DNA from: Heterodera schachtii
Taxonomy: Eukaryota > Nematoda > Chromadorea > Rhabditida > Heteroderidae
Assembly (NCBI GenBank): GCA_023374025.1
Contig: SIJG01000006.1
Coordinates: 2,541,102-2,605,101, forward strand
Direction of reading: 5' to 3'
DNA length: 64,000 bases
Below the pieces are notes generated by a model, which did not search any database, was not told the origin of the DNA, and saw nothing but the letters and a program-made list of their open reading frames with translations. Both the position numbers and the translations under genes were made by a program. Positions 1 through 13,900 of the stretch are shown here, in pieces. The first letter of the stretch is position 1, and every line of letters starts with the position of its first letter.

Positions 1-303
1 TTTATAGAGTATATGGTAACAAGGAAAAGAAGTTCTATAAAAGCATTAGCAAGAATCTATAAAATAGGATTTGTATGTGTAAGACTAAAAAAATGGCACG
101 GGGCTGCTGTCGCTGATTCGAATATGACCTTCTTTTTGGCCCATTCGTCCCGACTCAAATTCGAAAATGAAGAAAAAGCGATTTTTTCAAAACGGACCGC
201 TTTTCAGGTAGTGCCAAAATAGTTTTTGGCGCTATGAGCAAAAAATAAAAAGTCGTCTCCATTTCCATCCAAATGAAAGTTAAAACAATTTCATGACCCG
301 TAC

Positions 304-3300
304 CCTAAAAAACAGTAGGGAATCCCCGTCCCGAATTGGACAAATGGCAAAATTTCCTACCGGACATTCGTTGTTGCGCGGTAACGGCACATCAAAGCGA
401 AATGTGTCAAATGCCTTCGAGGGTGAACATTGCCATTGCGCTTCAACGTCGCTGAAGGTTTTCCAACCATTGGCTGTGTGGCGGACGAACACGTGCTTTT
501 CAAATGCCATGTTGGCCACCTGCAACCAATTAAACCATTAATTAAGGCATTTTGACATGTCTCGTTAGCCTCCAAATTTTTCAGATGATACACCCAATGC
601 CGGACCTCTAATTGTTTTATTTTGGTCATATTGCCCATTTTGTTACTTTTCGCCGTGCCGTGCCTCAGTGATGTCAAAAAAGGCAGTTTACCAAATGTTT
701 TTTTTATCATTTTGGCACTTTCCATGCCGTGCCTCAGTGGTGCCAAAAAGGCAGTTTTCCTAATGTTTTTTTTTATCATTTTGTCAATTTTGGCACTTTT
801 CCCCATGCCGTGCCTTGATGGTGCCGACCATTCGGCTCAGTTCATTCTTCAGCATCACATTTTCAAGTGCCACCCGTTGTCGGTCCAATGTGTCGCGGAA
901 GTGCACATATTCACTCGCCGGCTGTTTGAATGCCATCTTCCAACTGCGCCGATGGATTGGGCCGCCCTTTCGCTGCCTTTCCTCCTCCGCCTCAAATTCG
1001 TCCAATTCGTCCGAGTCCTGCCAAGTGAAAAAAAAAAGTTATTAAAATGAAATTAAAAGTCATAAAAAAGCAAATTAGGTGAAAATCTGTTAAAAGGGTC
1101 TATCGGCATCGTCTTTGATCCAAAAACTTTCAAATTTTTGGAAAAAAAAACCAGTAAAAATCGACTTTCAAATCTTATTTTTGGGGTCAAAAAAGCTCTT
1201 GTTTTTAGCACTGTGCATACACTGAAAAAGTTGGAAGCATTAGTTTTGAATACAATAAAAAGAGTAGAATTTTCCATGGCATTTCTTTGAAACGATTAAA
1301 AAAATTAATTAAAAAAATGATCTAATTAAAATGTACCATCTCCTCAATTGCCATTGTCGAAGCACTGATGCTGTTTCTCAATGGTTGCCCGTTCGCATCA
1401 GTGCCACCGGCGGAATGGGCAGCAGCAATTGCGGAGGAAGCGGCGGCTGCTGCACGACGTATTCGACGGAGAACAGCTGAAAAATAAAATAATAATTAAA
1501 TTAATTCTAATAAAAAATATTAAAATATCAAAAAAGTAGAGAAAATAATGAATAATAATAATTGTAATGAGTTCTAATTGCCGAAAGAGATCAATCCTTT
1601 ATAAGAAATAAAGTGAAATAATTTCACAATTTAACAAAAGGAAATGAATTTTAATCATTTTAAATGTTGAACAATTAAAAATAAACGAATCAATTCTAAA
1701 ATAAACAACCGTGTGAGATTACTAAACCGTATTCTATACAGTATGACTCACCCGGGCTGATCTTTGGCGGGTAGTCGCTGGGCTCTGTCATCACACGCAC
1801 CGTCTCCAGGCACTGGCCACAGTCGTCTGCGAACCGCACGCGCTTCAGAGGGCGCAGCGCGGCTACCACGAGCGGGAACGACACTGTCTCGGCAGAAATG
1901 GTGCCAATGCCAATGTGACCGCTGCAGATTGCCGATGTTGTTTCCGACGGTGGCAAAATGTCAGTGCTAGCGACGGTGCCGCTTTTGATGTCGTTGTCCG
2001 GACAAAGGGCGGCGCTGCCGTTGTGTTCAAAGAGTTCCGGTGGAGACGGTTCGTCTGCTGCTGCTGCTTCACTACCGGCATTGCTGTTGTTGGCCATCAG
2101 TGAAGGCGGTTGCGGCAACAGTGGCGGCACAACACTGCCGTCAAAGGACGGACGACGATGGCACAGCTCGACATTGAGCAGAGGGACCTGTGCCGGAAAA
2201 TTCAAATATATTCTTGGTAAAGGGGCTCAAGAAAAATATGCCAATTACAGAGTATAACAGAAAAAACGTGATGGTACTGTATATGACATTAAAAAGCGAA
2301 TTTATTTGTTTTTGAGGTTTATTTACAGCGAAGAATTTTACCATTAATATGTTTAAGTTCCAGATCACAAAAATACAGTAAGATTAAAATATATATACAG
2401 TATCACTGAAAGAAACTTTTATTTCTCCAATTTCCGCCCCGCAACCCATCGTTTTTGCCCCGGCTGTTTGTCCTAAGCCTTACAATTTGCCGTTTTAAAT
2501 CATATAATTCCCATTTTGATCAACGCACCTGAAATGGCAGTTGCACCAGTGGGGACGGCTCCGCTGGCATCGCAAGGTCCACCGAGGCGAGCATTGGCGG
2601 CACGGTCATATAGTCGGAGGAGGGCGGCTCAACCAACGACGATGGGGGCAGGGACTGCTTAAAAATACGAAATATATATTTCATATTTTTTTTTTTCGAA
2701 ATTTCGGACCTGGAAAGGTGACGCGATTGGCACGGCGGCGGCACAGACATTATTGGCACCGGCGTACAGACAAGCGGACCCGGAGTCGGAGGGGACAAGC
2801 GAAATGTTGTCCAGCAAAGAGTCCGCAAAACGGGGCGCCGGCGGCATCGGCTGGTGATGCTGTTGCTGGTGCAGGTGGTCAGAGAGGCCCTGAAGGGGTT
2901 TTTTTTTTTGTAAAATTCAATTTTTCAAGTTTAGCGAGGCCCGGGAGAGAGGGAAAGGGGGTGGCTATTTGCAAACCACCCGCCATTTGAGAAAAAAACC
3001 ATTTTTAATACCTCACAGTTCAACAAAGATAGTTTGAAATTCGAAATCATTTATTGGTCCGAATTAGCCCACCCTGAAAACCAAACAGTTTGCCAAACTT
3101 AAAAAAAACCAAAAGGGATTGGCTAATTTGTAGGTTATGAATTCTTAATTTTTTCGGTCTTTTGTCAAACGCTTAATGCCGGGAAAGGCATTGGGAAACT
3201 TTGGCATTTTCATTTTGCTGCGCACAGAAAAAGAATTTTTAAGTATAAAAATTATTGAAAATCCAAAATGTGGGAGCAACAAAAATGAAAAAAGTTACAG

Positions 3301-5745
3301 ATGAAAACCCTCAAAAATATTCTAACCAAATTATTGGAAATGAGTGCAAAGTCGCGGATGGCTGTTGAACTCGGGAAAAGGAAGCAAGAGGAGGAAGGCA
3401 ACAAAGTTGGAGTTAAGGGCGGAAAAGTGTCCAGCAAAATTGACTCGAAAACCATCATCGGCGAAGGCCGAAGCCAAATCCCACCAGAAAATGAGAATTC
3501 GAAAAATCAGAAAAATTACGAAATGCATGCAAAACCAAAAAAAGGGGAGGGAGTCCCTAAATTTCTGAAATCCATCACTTTTTTCATCAAAATTCCCGTT
3601 CAATTTTTTGAAATATAAATTTAGAAAGTGTTATTCCAAAAAAAAAAATGAGTAGATTTTTTAAAATTGCTATTTTTAGTGAGGAGGGGAGACTTTTTGA
3701 GTGCACAATGAACCCGTACAGTTAATATGCGAATTAGTGGACCAATGAATGGTGTAAATCGATGGGAAAATGGACGGACGTTTGGGGGGGGGGGGGGGGG
3801 GGGGCGGGGGGATTATCATCTCTCATCATCGTTTATTATTTTGTGTGTGCCGTCGTCCGTTTGATGACCCAGAAATTGTTTTTCTTCTTCTTTTGAATGC
3901 ACCTCACTGATTTTTACTTTACCATTCACAGACAGAGAAAGAGAAACGAGAGACAGCATAAGCAATTTAAATTTCGAAAAAAAAAGTTTGGCATTTTGTT
4001 TATACAATTTTCCTAAATTTGGCGAGGCGCGGAAAATCCAAGACATTTATTCCCATTTCAAACTCGAGAATATCTTAAGGCTGCCTGCAGCACTCACCAT
4101 TTTGTGTTCTTGCTGTTGGTCGATGTCCAGGCCCTCCAACTGTCCTACCAATTCGTCCAACACGTTCAGCATGGGCGGCCCGGTGCCGCCCTGATGCTGC
4201 TGCTCGTCCTCCTCCTCCTCCTCTTCTTCGGCACATGAACCGGACGGGCTGACCTCCTCGTCCGGGGACACCAGCGAGTCCTCGCCCTCCGAGTCGGATT
4301 GCAGCGGGTGCGGCTCGCCAAAGACTGCAAGATGGACGAAAATTGACGAATTTCATAGTGTTAGAATGTTAGCCCGGAATAAAATAGGGAAACAATGAGT
4401 CAAAAAGTTAAGGAATTCAAAGTAGGAGTCGAAAGCCGAGAACAGTGAAGACAGATTCTCGATTAGGGCTAAGTATTTCGGGAATTGACAAAAGCTCTAA
4501 TGGTGCCAAGGAATCCGGGGAGAACCATGAACGGAATGCCACACTAATTTTATTTGAATTTCTTGCAGTCTATAGCCCCTCCCACTGCCCTTTATTTTTG
4601 GTTTGGAATGAGGGAATGAGCATTTTAAGGGTGGAGAACAAGCCTTAATTGAGTTGAAAAACCAGGGGGGGACTTCGGGACAGTTGCGTCACTTCATTGC
4701 ATCCAAATTGCTCGTAGTCCTAATCCCGTATCTTATTCTCAATTTCCCAATTCACGTGTTTTCAATAATTTCCATGTCCATGCTTCTCTAACCCTCCCTC
4801 TTCCCGCTTATCTCTCACATTTGACTTCTCTTCCGCTGCCGACCGCTGGAGGTCCGGCGGACGCCATGCCGGACTGAGCAGCGCCGTTTCCGTTTTTCCG
4901 GTTCCGCCAAATTTCAAACTCGTCCAGGAAGTGGCGCGGTTTGTGCTGTGCGTTGTTCAGCTGGACCAGCTTGTTCAGCGCGGCCGACTCGGACTGGGAG
5001 CGGACCTGACAATGAAAAAATTTGTAGAAATGTTCAAATTTGACTTTTGATATATATGTAATTTACATTTTATTTTAAGCATATTTTTATTTAGTATTTT
5101 TGACTCATGCCATTTGCAATTTTGACTCAATTAGCCCTTCCTTGGGTTTTGAGTCTCGGCTCCCATTCTTGAATAATTTTTCCTAAAATTTTCAACGCAA
5201 TTGTCACGCCACTCGAGACCAGGACATTTCAGCACTGAATTTTCCATGTCAACATTTTGTTGCGCTTTTTAAAATTTAGGTAGACAGTTTAGCGAATTTT
5301 CCCCAGTTCCTTCGTAATGCCGTACAAAGGAATTGGCGCGTGGCGAGGGCGGGACAACGGCACCGCAACTGCAGCAGCCCATTGGAGACAAAGATGGCAC
5401 ATCATAATGGTGTTGATGAAGGTGATGGTGGTAATAGTGGTGGTGATCCATTTCATCCGAAGCAGCATTCGTGTTCGTAACATCGTAAATGCCGAGAAAA
5501 GGGTTGCCGCCGGTGTAATCGATGGCACCGCCTGCGCCAATCTGATGTGTTCGGCACGGTGCCGAAAATGAATGGAACAGCCAATGGCTGTTGATTTGAT
5601 TGTTGCTTTTGCCAGTGGATGCGATTTGAATTGGCATCGATGGCGGAGAGGGAAATGGCATTTTATTGTTGGCATTTTCATTGTCGTCGTTGCTGAATTG
5701 GAATATCGGTCGTCGTGGATGGCATGGCGAGGAAGCGGTAGACAT
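304..5745 (-). CDS. Glycogen-targeting PP1 regulatory subunit (PPP1R3-like), 3' end missing
   Basis: Proteins of this family bring protein phosphatase 1 to glycogen and favour glycogen synthesis. I read nine exons, joined in phase: 5326-5745 (ATG at 5745), 4819-5005, 4098-4324, 2710-2889, 2529-2657, 1752-2187, 1337-1476, 814-1017 and 304-519, about 713 residues so far. Exon six carries RVRFADDCGQCLETVRVM, which contains the RVxF PP1-docking motif, followed by TEPSDYPPKISP, typical of the family. The last two exons read GTIK then VANMAFEKHVFVRHTANGW and FAIC, the start of a CBM21 glycogen-binding domain. The expected WDNN segment is not in the window, so the gene runs off the left edge, and the donor at 303 is tentative. 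The intron 520-813 starts with GC instead of GT at a conserved position. The first exons are low in complexity (His-rich, Glu-rich), and the protein is longer than vertebrate homologues. Confidence 0.85.
3301..3618 (+). CDS. Possible nested small gene, Lys/Glu-rich
   Basis: An uninterrupted 105-codon frame on the strand opposite the PPP1R3-like gene, inside its intron 2890-4097. The ATG follows directly on a splice-acceptor-like TTACAG, which could serve for spliced-leader addition. Residues 1-90 are charged (many K and E) with a mixed, gene-like codon choice; the last 15 are hydrophobic. I recognise no domain. It could equally be a chance frame in intron DNA. Confidence 0.2.
   Translation: MKTLKNILTKLLEMSAKSRMAVELGKRKQEEEGNKVGVKGGKVSSKIDSKTIIGEGRSQIPPENENSKNQKNYEMHAKPKKGEGVPKFLKSITFFIKIPVQFFEI
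3784..3811. repeat. Poly-G tract (G21 C G6)
   Basis: A run of 21 G, one C and six G inside an intron of the PPP1R3-like gene. It is the longest of more than ten G or C tracts of ten bases or more in this window. Confidence 0.95.
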
Positions 5746-6290
5746 ATTTTGTTATTGTATTTCTTTTAAATTTTGGGAAATTCGCGCTTCATTTAGCAAA
5801 ATGACAATTGGTATATTAGCATGGGATTTGTGATACTGTAAAATGTGTACGGTACATTGTGAAATGCTCTATATAAAATGCCAAAATGTTTCAAATGAAC
5901 TTTCTAATGTCCTGAGAATCACTCTCGGGAAAAAAAAAAACCATTTTTTGCCAGGAAATTAAAATGTCCAAGACTGAGAGAAATACAAGAAAATCCTTCC
6001 TATAGCCTAATGAGAAAGGACATTTATGAGGACCGCCAAACTATTAAAATTAGTGCTAATTTATATACAAATTTTTTTTGGTGGGGTTTTGAGGTTTGGT
6101 GAGCTGAGCATCGAGCAAATGTTGCGACGAATGGAGGGAAAGCAGTGAACGACGATTGACAGCAAAAGTCAGGAGGCCTTGGCCCCACTCTCGGCCAAAT
6201 TTCGGGCCAATGTTTGCTCAGCAGATGGGCCCGGGCCAATGAGTGGTCGAGAGCGCGAAAAAAACAACTGCGCGCGAGGGTTTTTGGGAT

Positions 6291-6292
<2 letters not shown>

Positions 6293-6329
<37 letters not shown>
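6293..6329. repeat. (AC)n microsatellite
   Basis: About 18 uninterrupted AC units, just upstream of the 5' end of the PPP1R3-like gene. Confidence 0.98.
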
Positions 6330-6331
<2 letters not shown>

Positions 6332-9300
6332 TGTGTTTGTTTTTTGTCCATGAAAAGAGAGAAGGGTTTTTTGGAGGAAATTTGTAAAAAAAAATTTGGC
6401 GATTTGTTTTTGTGGACAGAAATGTTTTTTAGAGAAAGAGGAGATCAATCACATGATGGTGAAGAAGAGGAATGTTTTTGTTTGCACTGAGTTTTAAGCG
6501 TTTAAAACTTTAAAACGGATTTGGAATTATACACCGGTTTTAATCCGGCCATACTTTGATCATTTGAGCGTGGGATTTTGAAAAAACGGAACGGAGAAAC
6601 CGGAAAAAACCCCGTTTTACCGGGATCTCGAGGCGCAAATTTGTTTTTGTTGGCTAAAATCAAAAAACAACCTCAATAGGGTAGCAAAACCCTAACAAAA
6701 TAGCCAGCCAAAAACCGGCATAATCGCCAAATTCTCGTTATGATCACAAAAATTTCAAATCAAAATTTTTGAAAAATTGAAGAGCCCATGGCTCTTTAAA
6801 AAGATCTCTCTGTTCAATAAACATTTTTCTTATAAAGGAAGGCATATTATAGTTCACACCCTTTTGCACACAATTGTTATGATGATGATGATGACCTTCT
6901 CAAATTTCTTTCGTTAAGTGATCAGCCCACCCAACAATTTTCTGATCTGATGGACCAATGTTACAAAACGCCAAAAAGGTATAATCAAAACGGTTGGGGT
7001 GGTGGACATTCCAATCGCGAAACTTTTTTTTTCTTAAAAACATTGAGAAATCATCAACTTAAAAACAAAAAAATGACGCAATATTAGAAAAAAAATTGAG
7101 AAAAAAAATTTCATTGAAATATTAGTAAATCAAATGGCCTTGGAACAGTGTGTGTGTCTTATAAAGTGGCAAAAAACAAATTTGTGCTGATAAAAATTGA
7201 TAAGAAATTATTTTTAAAACACGAAAAATTATAATATTTGAAACTCAAATACAAAAAAGCATTTTTTGAAATTCAAAAATTTGAAAAAATAAAAATAAAA
7301 AACCTCATAAATTTATCATAAAAAATTTTAACCGAAAAATAAAAAACAACCTTTCACTGAAAATATTTAATTCATTTTTTTATTAAATTAAAAAACCGAT
7401 TAAAAAATTTAAGAAAACAGAACGACGAAGGGGGTGTGAATGGTGGAGAAGGACATTTGCACTTTGTGTGTTTATAACTGACGCGAGGACAGGCGCCCTG
7501 GGGGAGGGCAACCAATCACAATTTGATTGGCGGAACAGCGGTGGCAATCGGGCGATCGGTGGGCGGATCGACCGACCGATCAAACCAAAATGTGATGCCT
7601 CTACTGCTGTTGCTCATCAGTGATCAGCAACAGGACAGCAGCAGCACAATTTGGACATCGATGGTAAGACGAAGAAAGTGATCAGCCAGCCGATTGACGA
7701 GTGACTGATCGGACACGGACGGACGACGACGAAAATCAGTTTATGTTAACGATAATTATGATGATGATGATAATTATAGAGAGATGGTGAAGAGGGGGAA
7801 AGAGAGAGAGGGAGGAGACTAAAGGCAGTGATGAATTGGTCCATCGGGGAAAGAATAGAAGGGGAGGGGGGGGGGGGACATTGGTGTTCAAAAATGTGAA
7901 AACATCCTCCCCCCGCGGGGAGAGGGACCAACAGAGCAAGAGCACAGTACGCAAAATGCTGGTGCTGCTGGTGCCTCCCCGACTTTTTGATAATTAATTA
8001 AGTAATGAGTGTTGAATGAGGTAATGACTCCTGCTCCCCGTTGTTCCCCGTTCTCACCCCGGGGCGGGGGCGGGGGGAGGCGCGTCCCCAAGGGCAAATG
8101 GCGTGTTGTTGTTGTTATCACTATCATTATCATCATAATCATCAATAGAGAACGTAGCGCGGCGCCTCGGGGCCTATCGTAAGGGCAGTCGGGGAAAAGG
8201 GAAAAAATTTGTCGGTGAATTTGGATGGACGGTTTGGTGGACGTTCGGGAGGTGACCATTCAAAAGAATGATCGAAGTCATGCATAGAAAAAGGGCAATC
8301 TGATCAAGGGGGGTATGTCCTTGATCAAAAAGCTGAAACTGATCGGTGATCTATTTCTACGAAACAATTGTCTCGTGGAGAGACATTCGGCGAACGATTC
8401 GGAGGTGGTGGACGGACCAAATTGCTCGCTACGACCGGCGGGACGGGTGGCACCAACGAGCACACAGTAATCACTGGCACCGGCAAAGAACACCGTAACC
8501 ATCCGATCATTCCCAAAACCAATCCCTCCGGCATTTTTTTTTGGCTTTTATTACATACTGCTTGTCTGAAGTTCCCACATTTTTGCTCATCTACGCTTTT
8601 CATTTCCCCGCGAGCTGTCCCCGTTGGTTTTTTCCCCGTCCTCTGTCCTTGCGCTACTTTTTCGGGGCGTGCAATTTCACACTTTCCCCGCACCCAAATT
8701 GTCCCCGCGCACCTTTTTCCCCCTCATTATTATGTGTTCCCCGCCCTCCGAATTAGTTAGAAGTGTTGTTAAACACAACGATAAAAACAACGGAATAATG
8801 GCGGAAGGGGCGGGAAGAGTCTTCCCCACCCCCTGTCGACCCTCCGGGGCCATCAATCTTTTTGTTAGCGCACCGCCCTCGCCTCCCGGGGCGGGCCCCG
8901 CTGTGGACAGCCGATCGGCGAACGGGTGTCGAGGTCGGCTGGCAGCTAGTGACAGCTGCCCTACCCCTACAGCGTCCCCCCCCCGCCCCCACCGTCCGTC
9001 ACTGATCAGATCATTCATCATCAACACGACAAATTCACGGGGGTTCCCCGCCCGCCCGCTGCACTCCCTCCGTCCGATGTGTTCGTCGGCGCCAATGCAA
9101 TGCCCTCAACGGGGAAGGGACGGGGGGGGAGGAGGGGGCTGTGATTGATAGAAATAGAAAAATTTTGTTTTGGACAAAATACTTTTTTTAGGGGAAGGGG
9201 GAAGGGGAAGGAAGTGAGTCCAAAATGTGGTGCTGTTATTTCTGCTTTGAACCGAGAAAGTGTTTGAGGAGGAGGTCATGAAAATATGGGAAATGTTTTC

Positions 9301-10959
9301 GCTCCTCCAAAAGTGCCCCGAGGGGACGGGGAATGGGCGGGGTCAAATGTACGTCCTCCGCCCCCATTTTTGGAATGATAAGAGCGAAAACATACACACA
9401 CCCACTCACATATGTAAGAATGCTGTGCAACTGATAAAAACAAAAAACATGTGCACCGCACCAATTGGGGACAAAAATATTTGGAGAAATGAAAAACAAA
9501 AAGCCAAGCAAAAATGTATTAATTAAAATTAAAATATTTTTGGTGGTTTTTGATAACATTCAAAAATAAGACCGCCATAACTTGAAAAAAAATCGGAGCG
9601 GCTAGAGGAAAGGACCCGAACACCATATACATATCTTGACTGATTTTGAGGATTTGTTGGGAATTTCAGGACTGGAATTCCGAATTCTGAAATTCTGGAA
9701 AACCTGGAATTTTTGAAGAATTAGTTAAATGTGTTTCAAAAGGGATCTTTTTGGTAAAAAAAAACTCAAAAAACTCACTTAGACTAATAAAAAAAATTTA
9801 GACATCGCTTTATCTTTAACTGTTAAATGGACTGACTATGAACTGTTTTTTTTTGTTGACCGGTTAAAAAGGAGAGTCATGGTCATGATTAAGTAACACC
9901 AATTTCATGGTCCACCAATTTCATGGTCATCTAAACCATGAGTTCGTGGTAGCTTTTATAAATCGGAGTTTCCCCAACTTCATGGGTATTTAACCATAAC
10001 CACTTTCTTATAGATCGGGCCCAAGAAAATTGTAAAAATAGCTCGCAAAAAGGCATCATCCCTTGATTTTAGGCTTGTCCTGCCAAAAATTAAGTTAGTA
10101 CCTAATCTTATGAAAGCATTCCAATGGAGATTACCCTTATTTTTAAACAAAATTATTTTCTTTTTCTTTTTTCTAAAATTTTCTTTGAATTTACCAAAAA
10201 ACCAAATTCTTTTAAAATATTTAAACATTTATTTTTAGTCAAGTTCCAAAGCGCGTTGTTATACTTCAAGTAATAAGAAAATTAATAACCCATTAATTAA
10301 TACGCAAAACTCCTATTTAAAATAATTATTTTTTAGTAATTTTGTGACCTAAAAAGTCACCAATGTGATGGGTTGGCGTAAAGTCAGATTAATTGAATTT
10401 GAAGTGATCGAGATGTTTTCGCAACGGATGAACGAACCCGCGATGCTCTCTCTCTCTCTGCTGGTGATCGTCAACGAAAACAACAACAGTAAAAGCACCC
10501 CATTAACAAACACTTTCCCTTCCCCGTTCATTTGTGTATTTATTTGCAATTAATTAATTAATTGTTTGTGTACATTTATGGCCATACCCCCGAAATTTGC
10601 GAGTTCAGCACAAAAGAGTAGCAAAACCGATGAAAGTGAATAAACCAATCGCGGCCACAATAATCAGCTCCAAAAACTCTCCCCTAATCACATACACACA
10701 AATTTCTGTCATCATCACATCACAACGACGACAACCAATGAAATGAATGAATTGGTGTGATGGGTAAAATTTTGTGTAAAATCATCTCCTCCTCCCCTCC
10801 TCCCGCTTTTTGTTCCTTCAAAATTGGGGGGGGGGGGGTGGAATTATTTCACGTGAAAAGCACCCCAAATTGGCCAATTTTTGGACCGCACAAAGAATCA
10901 TTTTTGTGCGACCAATTAGACATCATCATATCATCAATAGCATTCATGTGAATTGGGTG

Positions 10960-13900
10960 TGATCAGCACGAGAAGAATGAGGAGAACTTTAATGAGCACA
11001 ACGGTAGAAGCGAGGGAGGGGGAGGAGCAGACGACTAATTAGTTGATCAATTAATAAATGCGCCGCCGGAGACGGCGACGACGCCGCCGGCGTTTTTTAT
11101 GCTGCGGCACACTCCGCCACTTTCTTGTGGGGAGGGGGGGGGGGGAGGCGTGAAAGGGTGGGGCACTTTTCCAGCACCGATGAGAGGAAGAAACATTTGT
11201 TTGGTGGTGAATTTGTTGGCCCAAAAAATGTGGCGGGCGTTACACGTGAAAAGCATGATCAGATGAATGAGTGATCGGTAAAATGATCGGAGAACATGTC
11301 GTGCTTCCCTTCCCTTTTGGGTGATCAGAATGTGAAGTTTTTGGGGCTAAGCGACTGATGAGTGTCTTTGTTTTTTCGATGGTCAGATCGGAAAACGACC
11401 AAACAATCTAAGGAGTGATCGAACAATATGGTTTGGTGCTCAGAGAAAGTACGAAAGCTATGGTTGACCAGAACGGGAAGTGATCAGACCTTGATGGCAA
11501 AGACATTTTGAGAGCTTAAGTCGCTGACACAATAAATGGGAGTCAAAATGCGATCATTGTTTTGGGGGTTTTCGTTGATCAAAGCGGCAAAAACATATGT
11601 GATCGGACAACAGAGCCTTCTCATTGATGAGTGAGTGCTTCTTCTAGCTTTTTGCAAACTCAAAAACGACCAGAGGTAAAAGAAAAGTGAGGGATGAAGG
11701 AGGGTGGCTTTTTTTGCTAATGTGATCAGAGCTGAGTGCTTTCGACTTTCATTCACTCACTTCTCGGAGGAGTGATCAGGGCGGAAATAAGCGATCGGAT
11801 TGGGCCAAAGGGATGTGGGAGGTTAGAAAGTGATCAGTTGTTGTTACTCCCACCTCCCCGCCCCCCGGGCAGAGTAATTAGTTGAGAAAATTTATCTATT
11901 TTTTGCATCACTCAATTGTCGAGAGTTCAATTCTTGGTCTTGGGCACCGATTCTTGGAAGAAATCAAGGTCAAATGTGATAATTTATTGCCGATGGGATG
12001 GCCTGAGAAATTTTCTGTTTTCTAAAAACTTTTGCAGATTTAAACTGTTTTCAATAAAAGCTTCTTTTTTTAAGTTGTTTCTTCTCGACCTGCGGGGAAA
12101 GAAAAGTCGGGAATCGGGGAGGAAAATCCCCCAAAAAAAAAATTGTCGGGAATGGCAAGGGAAAATTTTCAAAAATATTTAGGAGCAACTCTTTTGTCGT
12201 GGAATAACTTTTGCAGAAAAAAAGTAGAAAGGATAAGAGATTTTTAAAAAAAAAACTATGAAACAGTCTAATCCTATTAGGATTCGTAATCACCGAATTG
12301 GTTCGGGGAGCAACCCTTTTTCTTTTTTCAATGGAGAATTAGAGAAATTTTATTTTTTTTCTTTTCTTTTTCTTTTCGTTTTGGGTTTTGGTTGTTTTTA
12401 TTTGGTGTTTTGTTTTATGTTTGCCTTCTTTTTCAATTTATTGTTCCGTTTTCCACGTGTTTACACAGTCAATATATACAAATGCTTTGGGTTGTTTGTT
12501 TTTACTTCCGCCTATTAACAGAGCATCAAAGACCTATAAAAATGTAATTCATCTACATAGATTTAGGCCTAAAATTTTTTAAAATTTTCAGAATTTTATG
12601 TTAGTTAATTAGGTCCGGGTTCCGTTTTTCCCGGTCAGATAAAAAATAAATTTCGGATCGGATTATCGGGCTAATTATGTTTCCTGATTGACCAAATAAT
12701 AATGTCCTTGCCCCACTGAGATTAAAGCCGTTAACCCCCCATTATCCTTAATTCGATCCCTTTGGCTTAAGTTTAAAAAGCAATTGGATTTGTTGAGCCG
12801 CTGCTGATGGTCATCCTTCAGCAATCAAATAAAAGTTAATTCTGTGTATAAAATAAAGACTGATCACTTTCCGATCATTTTGTCCCATTAAATATGCGTC
12901 TCCCCCCTTAATTTGTTGGTTTTTGCTTTTCCCCCTCCCTCCTCACAATTAAATGGTAAAATTGGTGTAGCGTTTTTTGGGGGGAGTGATCACTTTGTGT
13001 GCTCCTCCTTCTCCTCCTCGCCCCACTGATCAAATCGTCGTCATCCCTTTTCATTTAAAACGTAAATGCAACATCAAATTTTTTGTGTGTGCCGCCCCTA
13101 ATTTTGGCGCGTCCCCCGCGCCCCCCCCCGGGCGTAATTGGGCATTTTGCATTCATTCCTTCCGCAGTGAAATGGGCTACAAAGATTGAAAATGGAATCC
13201 CCGTGTAGCAAAATTATTGGGACGGAATTTCGATCAAAAAAAGAATTTGTGAAATTGAGCGGAACAGATGGACAGACAGACGGAGCGAAAAGGAAAGGGA
13301 ACACGGGAAAAGTGGGTGATCAGAAATGTGATCTTAGGATGGGGAATGATCAGCAGATTTGCAAGAGAAGTGGTCACGATTAAAACGAATTTGATAATAT
13401 AAAAATGAAATCTGAAACTGTAAAGTAAAATGCTCAGCAGAAAGCCGAATAAAATGTTTTTTTTTTAAATCTGAGTGATCTTATAGCTGCTTTGAAACGT
13501 GATCTGAGAGTAACGCAAATACTGAGAATGATTTGTTAAATTAATAATAATTGACATATAATGTGATGAAAAAATGGACAAATTTACGAACAGAAATGAT
13601 AAATCAATTCGGGTTGGTTTGGTGACCTAAAGAAGTAATGGATATGATCAAAAACAAAACAAAAATTGTTTAATGGTGATCGCGATTGATAATCAGATTA
13701 TGTTAAAAGAGATTAATGAGATTTAAGGCGATCAGTCAGTCGGAGCAAAATAACTTTTATCTCAGTGATCATAGAAAAAAGTATTTTATAAAATTTTGTA
13801 GAAGTGATCAGATTAAGCTCGTCGGAGATAGAATTTGTTGTTCATTAAATGATCACGTCAGAGGGGAAAAAAGGTGGACGTTTGGACGTTAATAAACAAT

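Noticed and set aside
622..1050. 142-codon plus-strand frame
   Set aside because: Opposite strand of the PPP1R3-like exon 814-1017 and its intron.
8040..9150. Long open frames on both strands in a GC-rich island
   Set aside because: Pro/Ser/Gly-rich on every frame, no splice-phase support and no domain; composition explains them.
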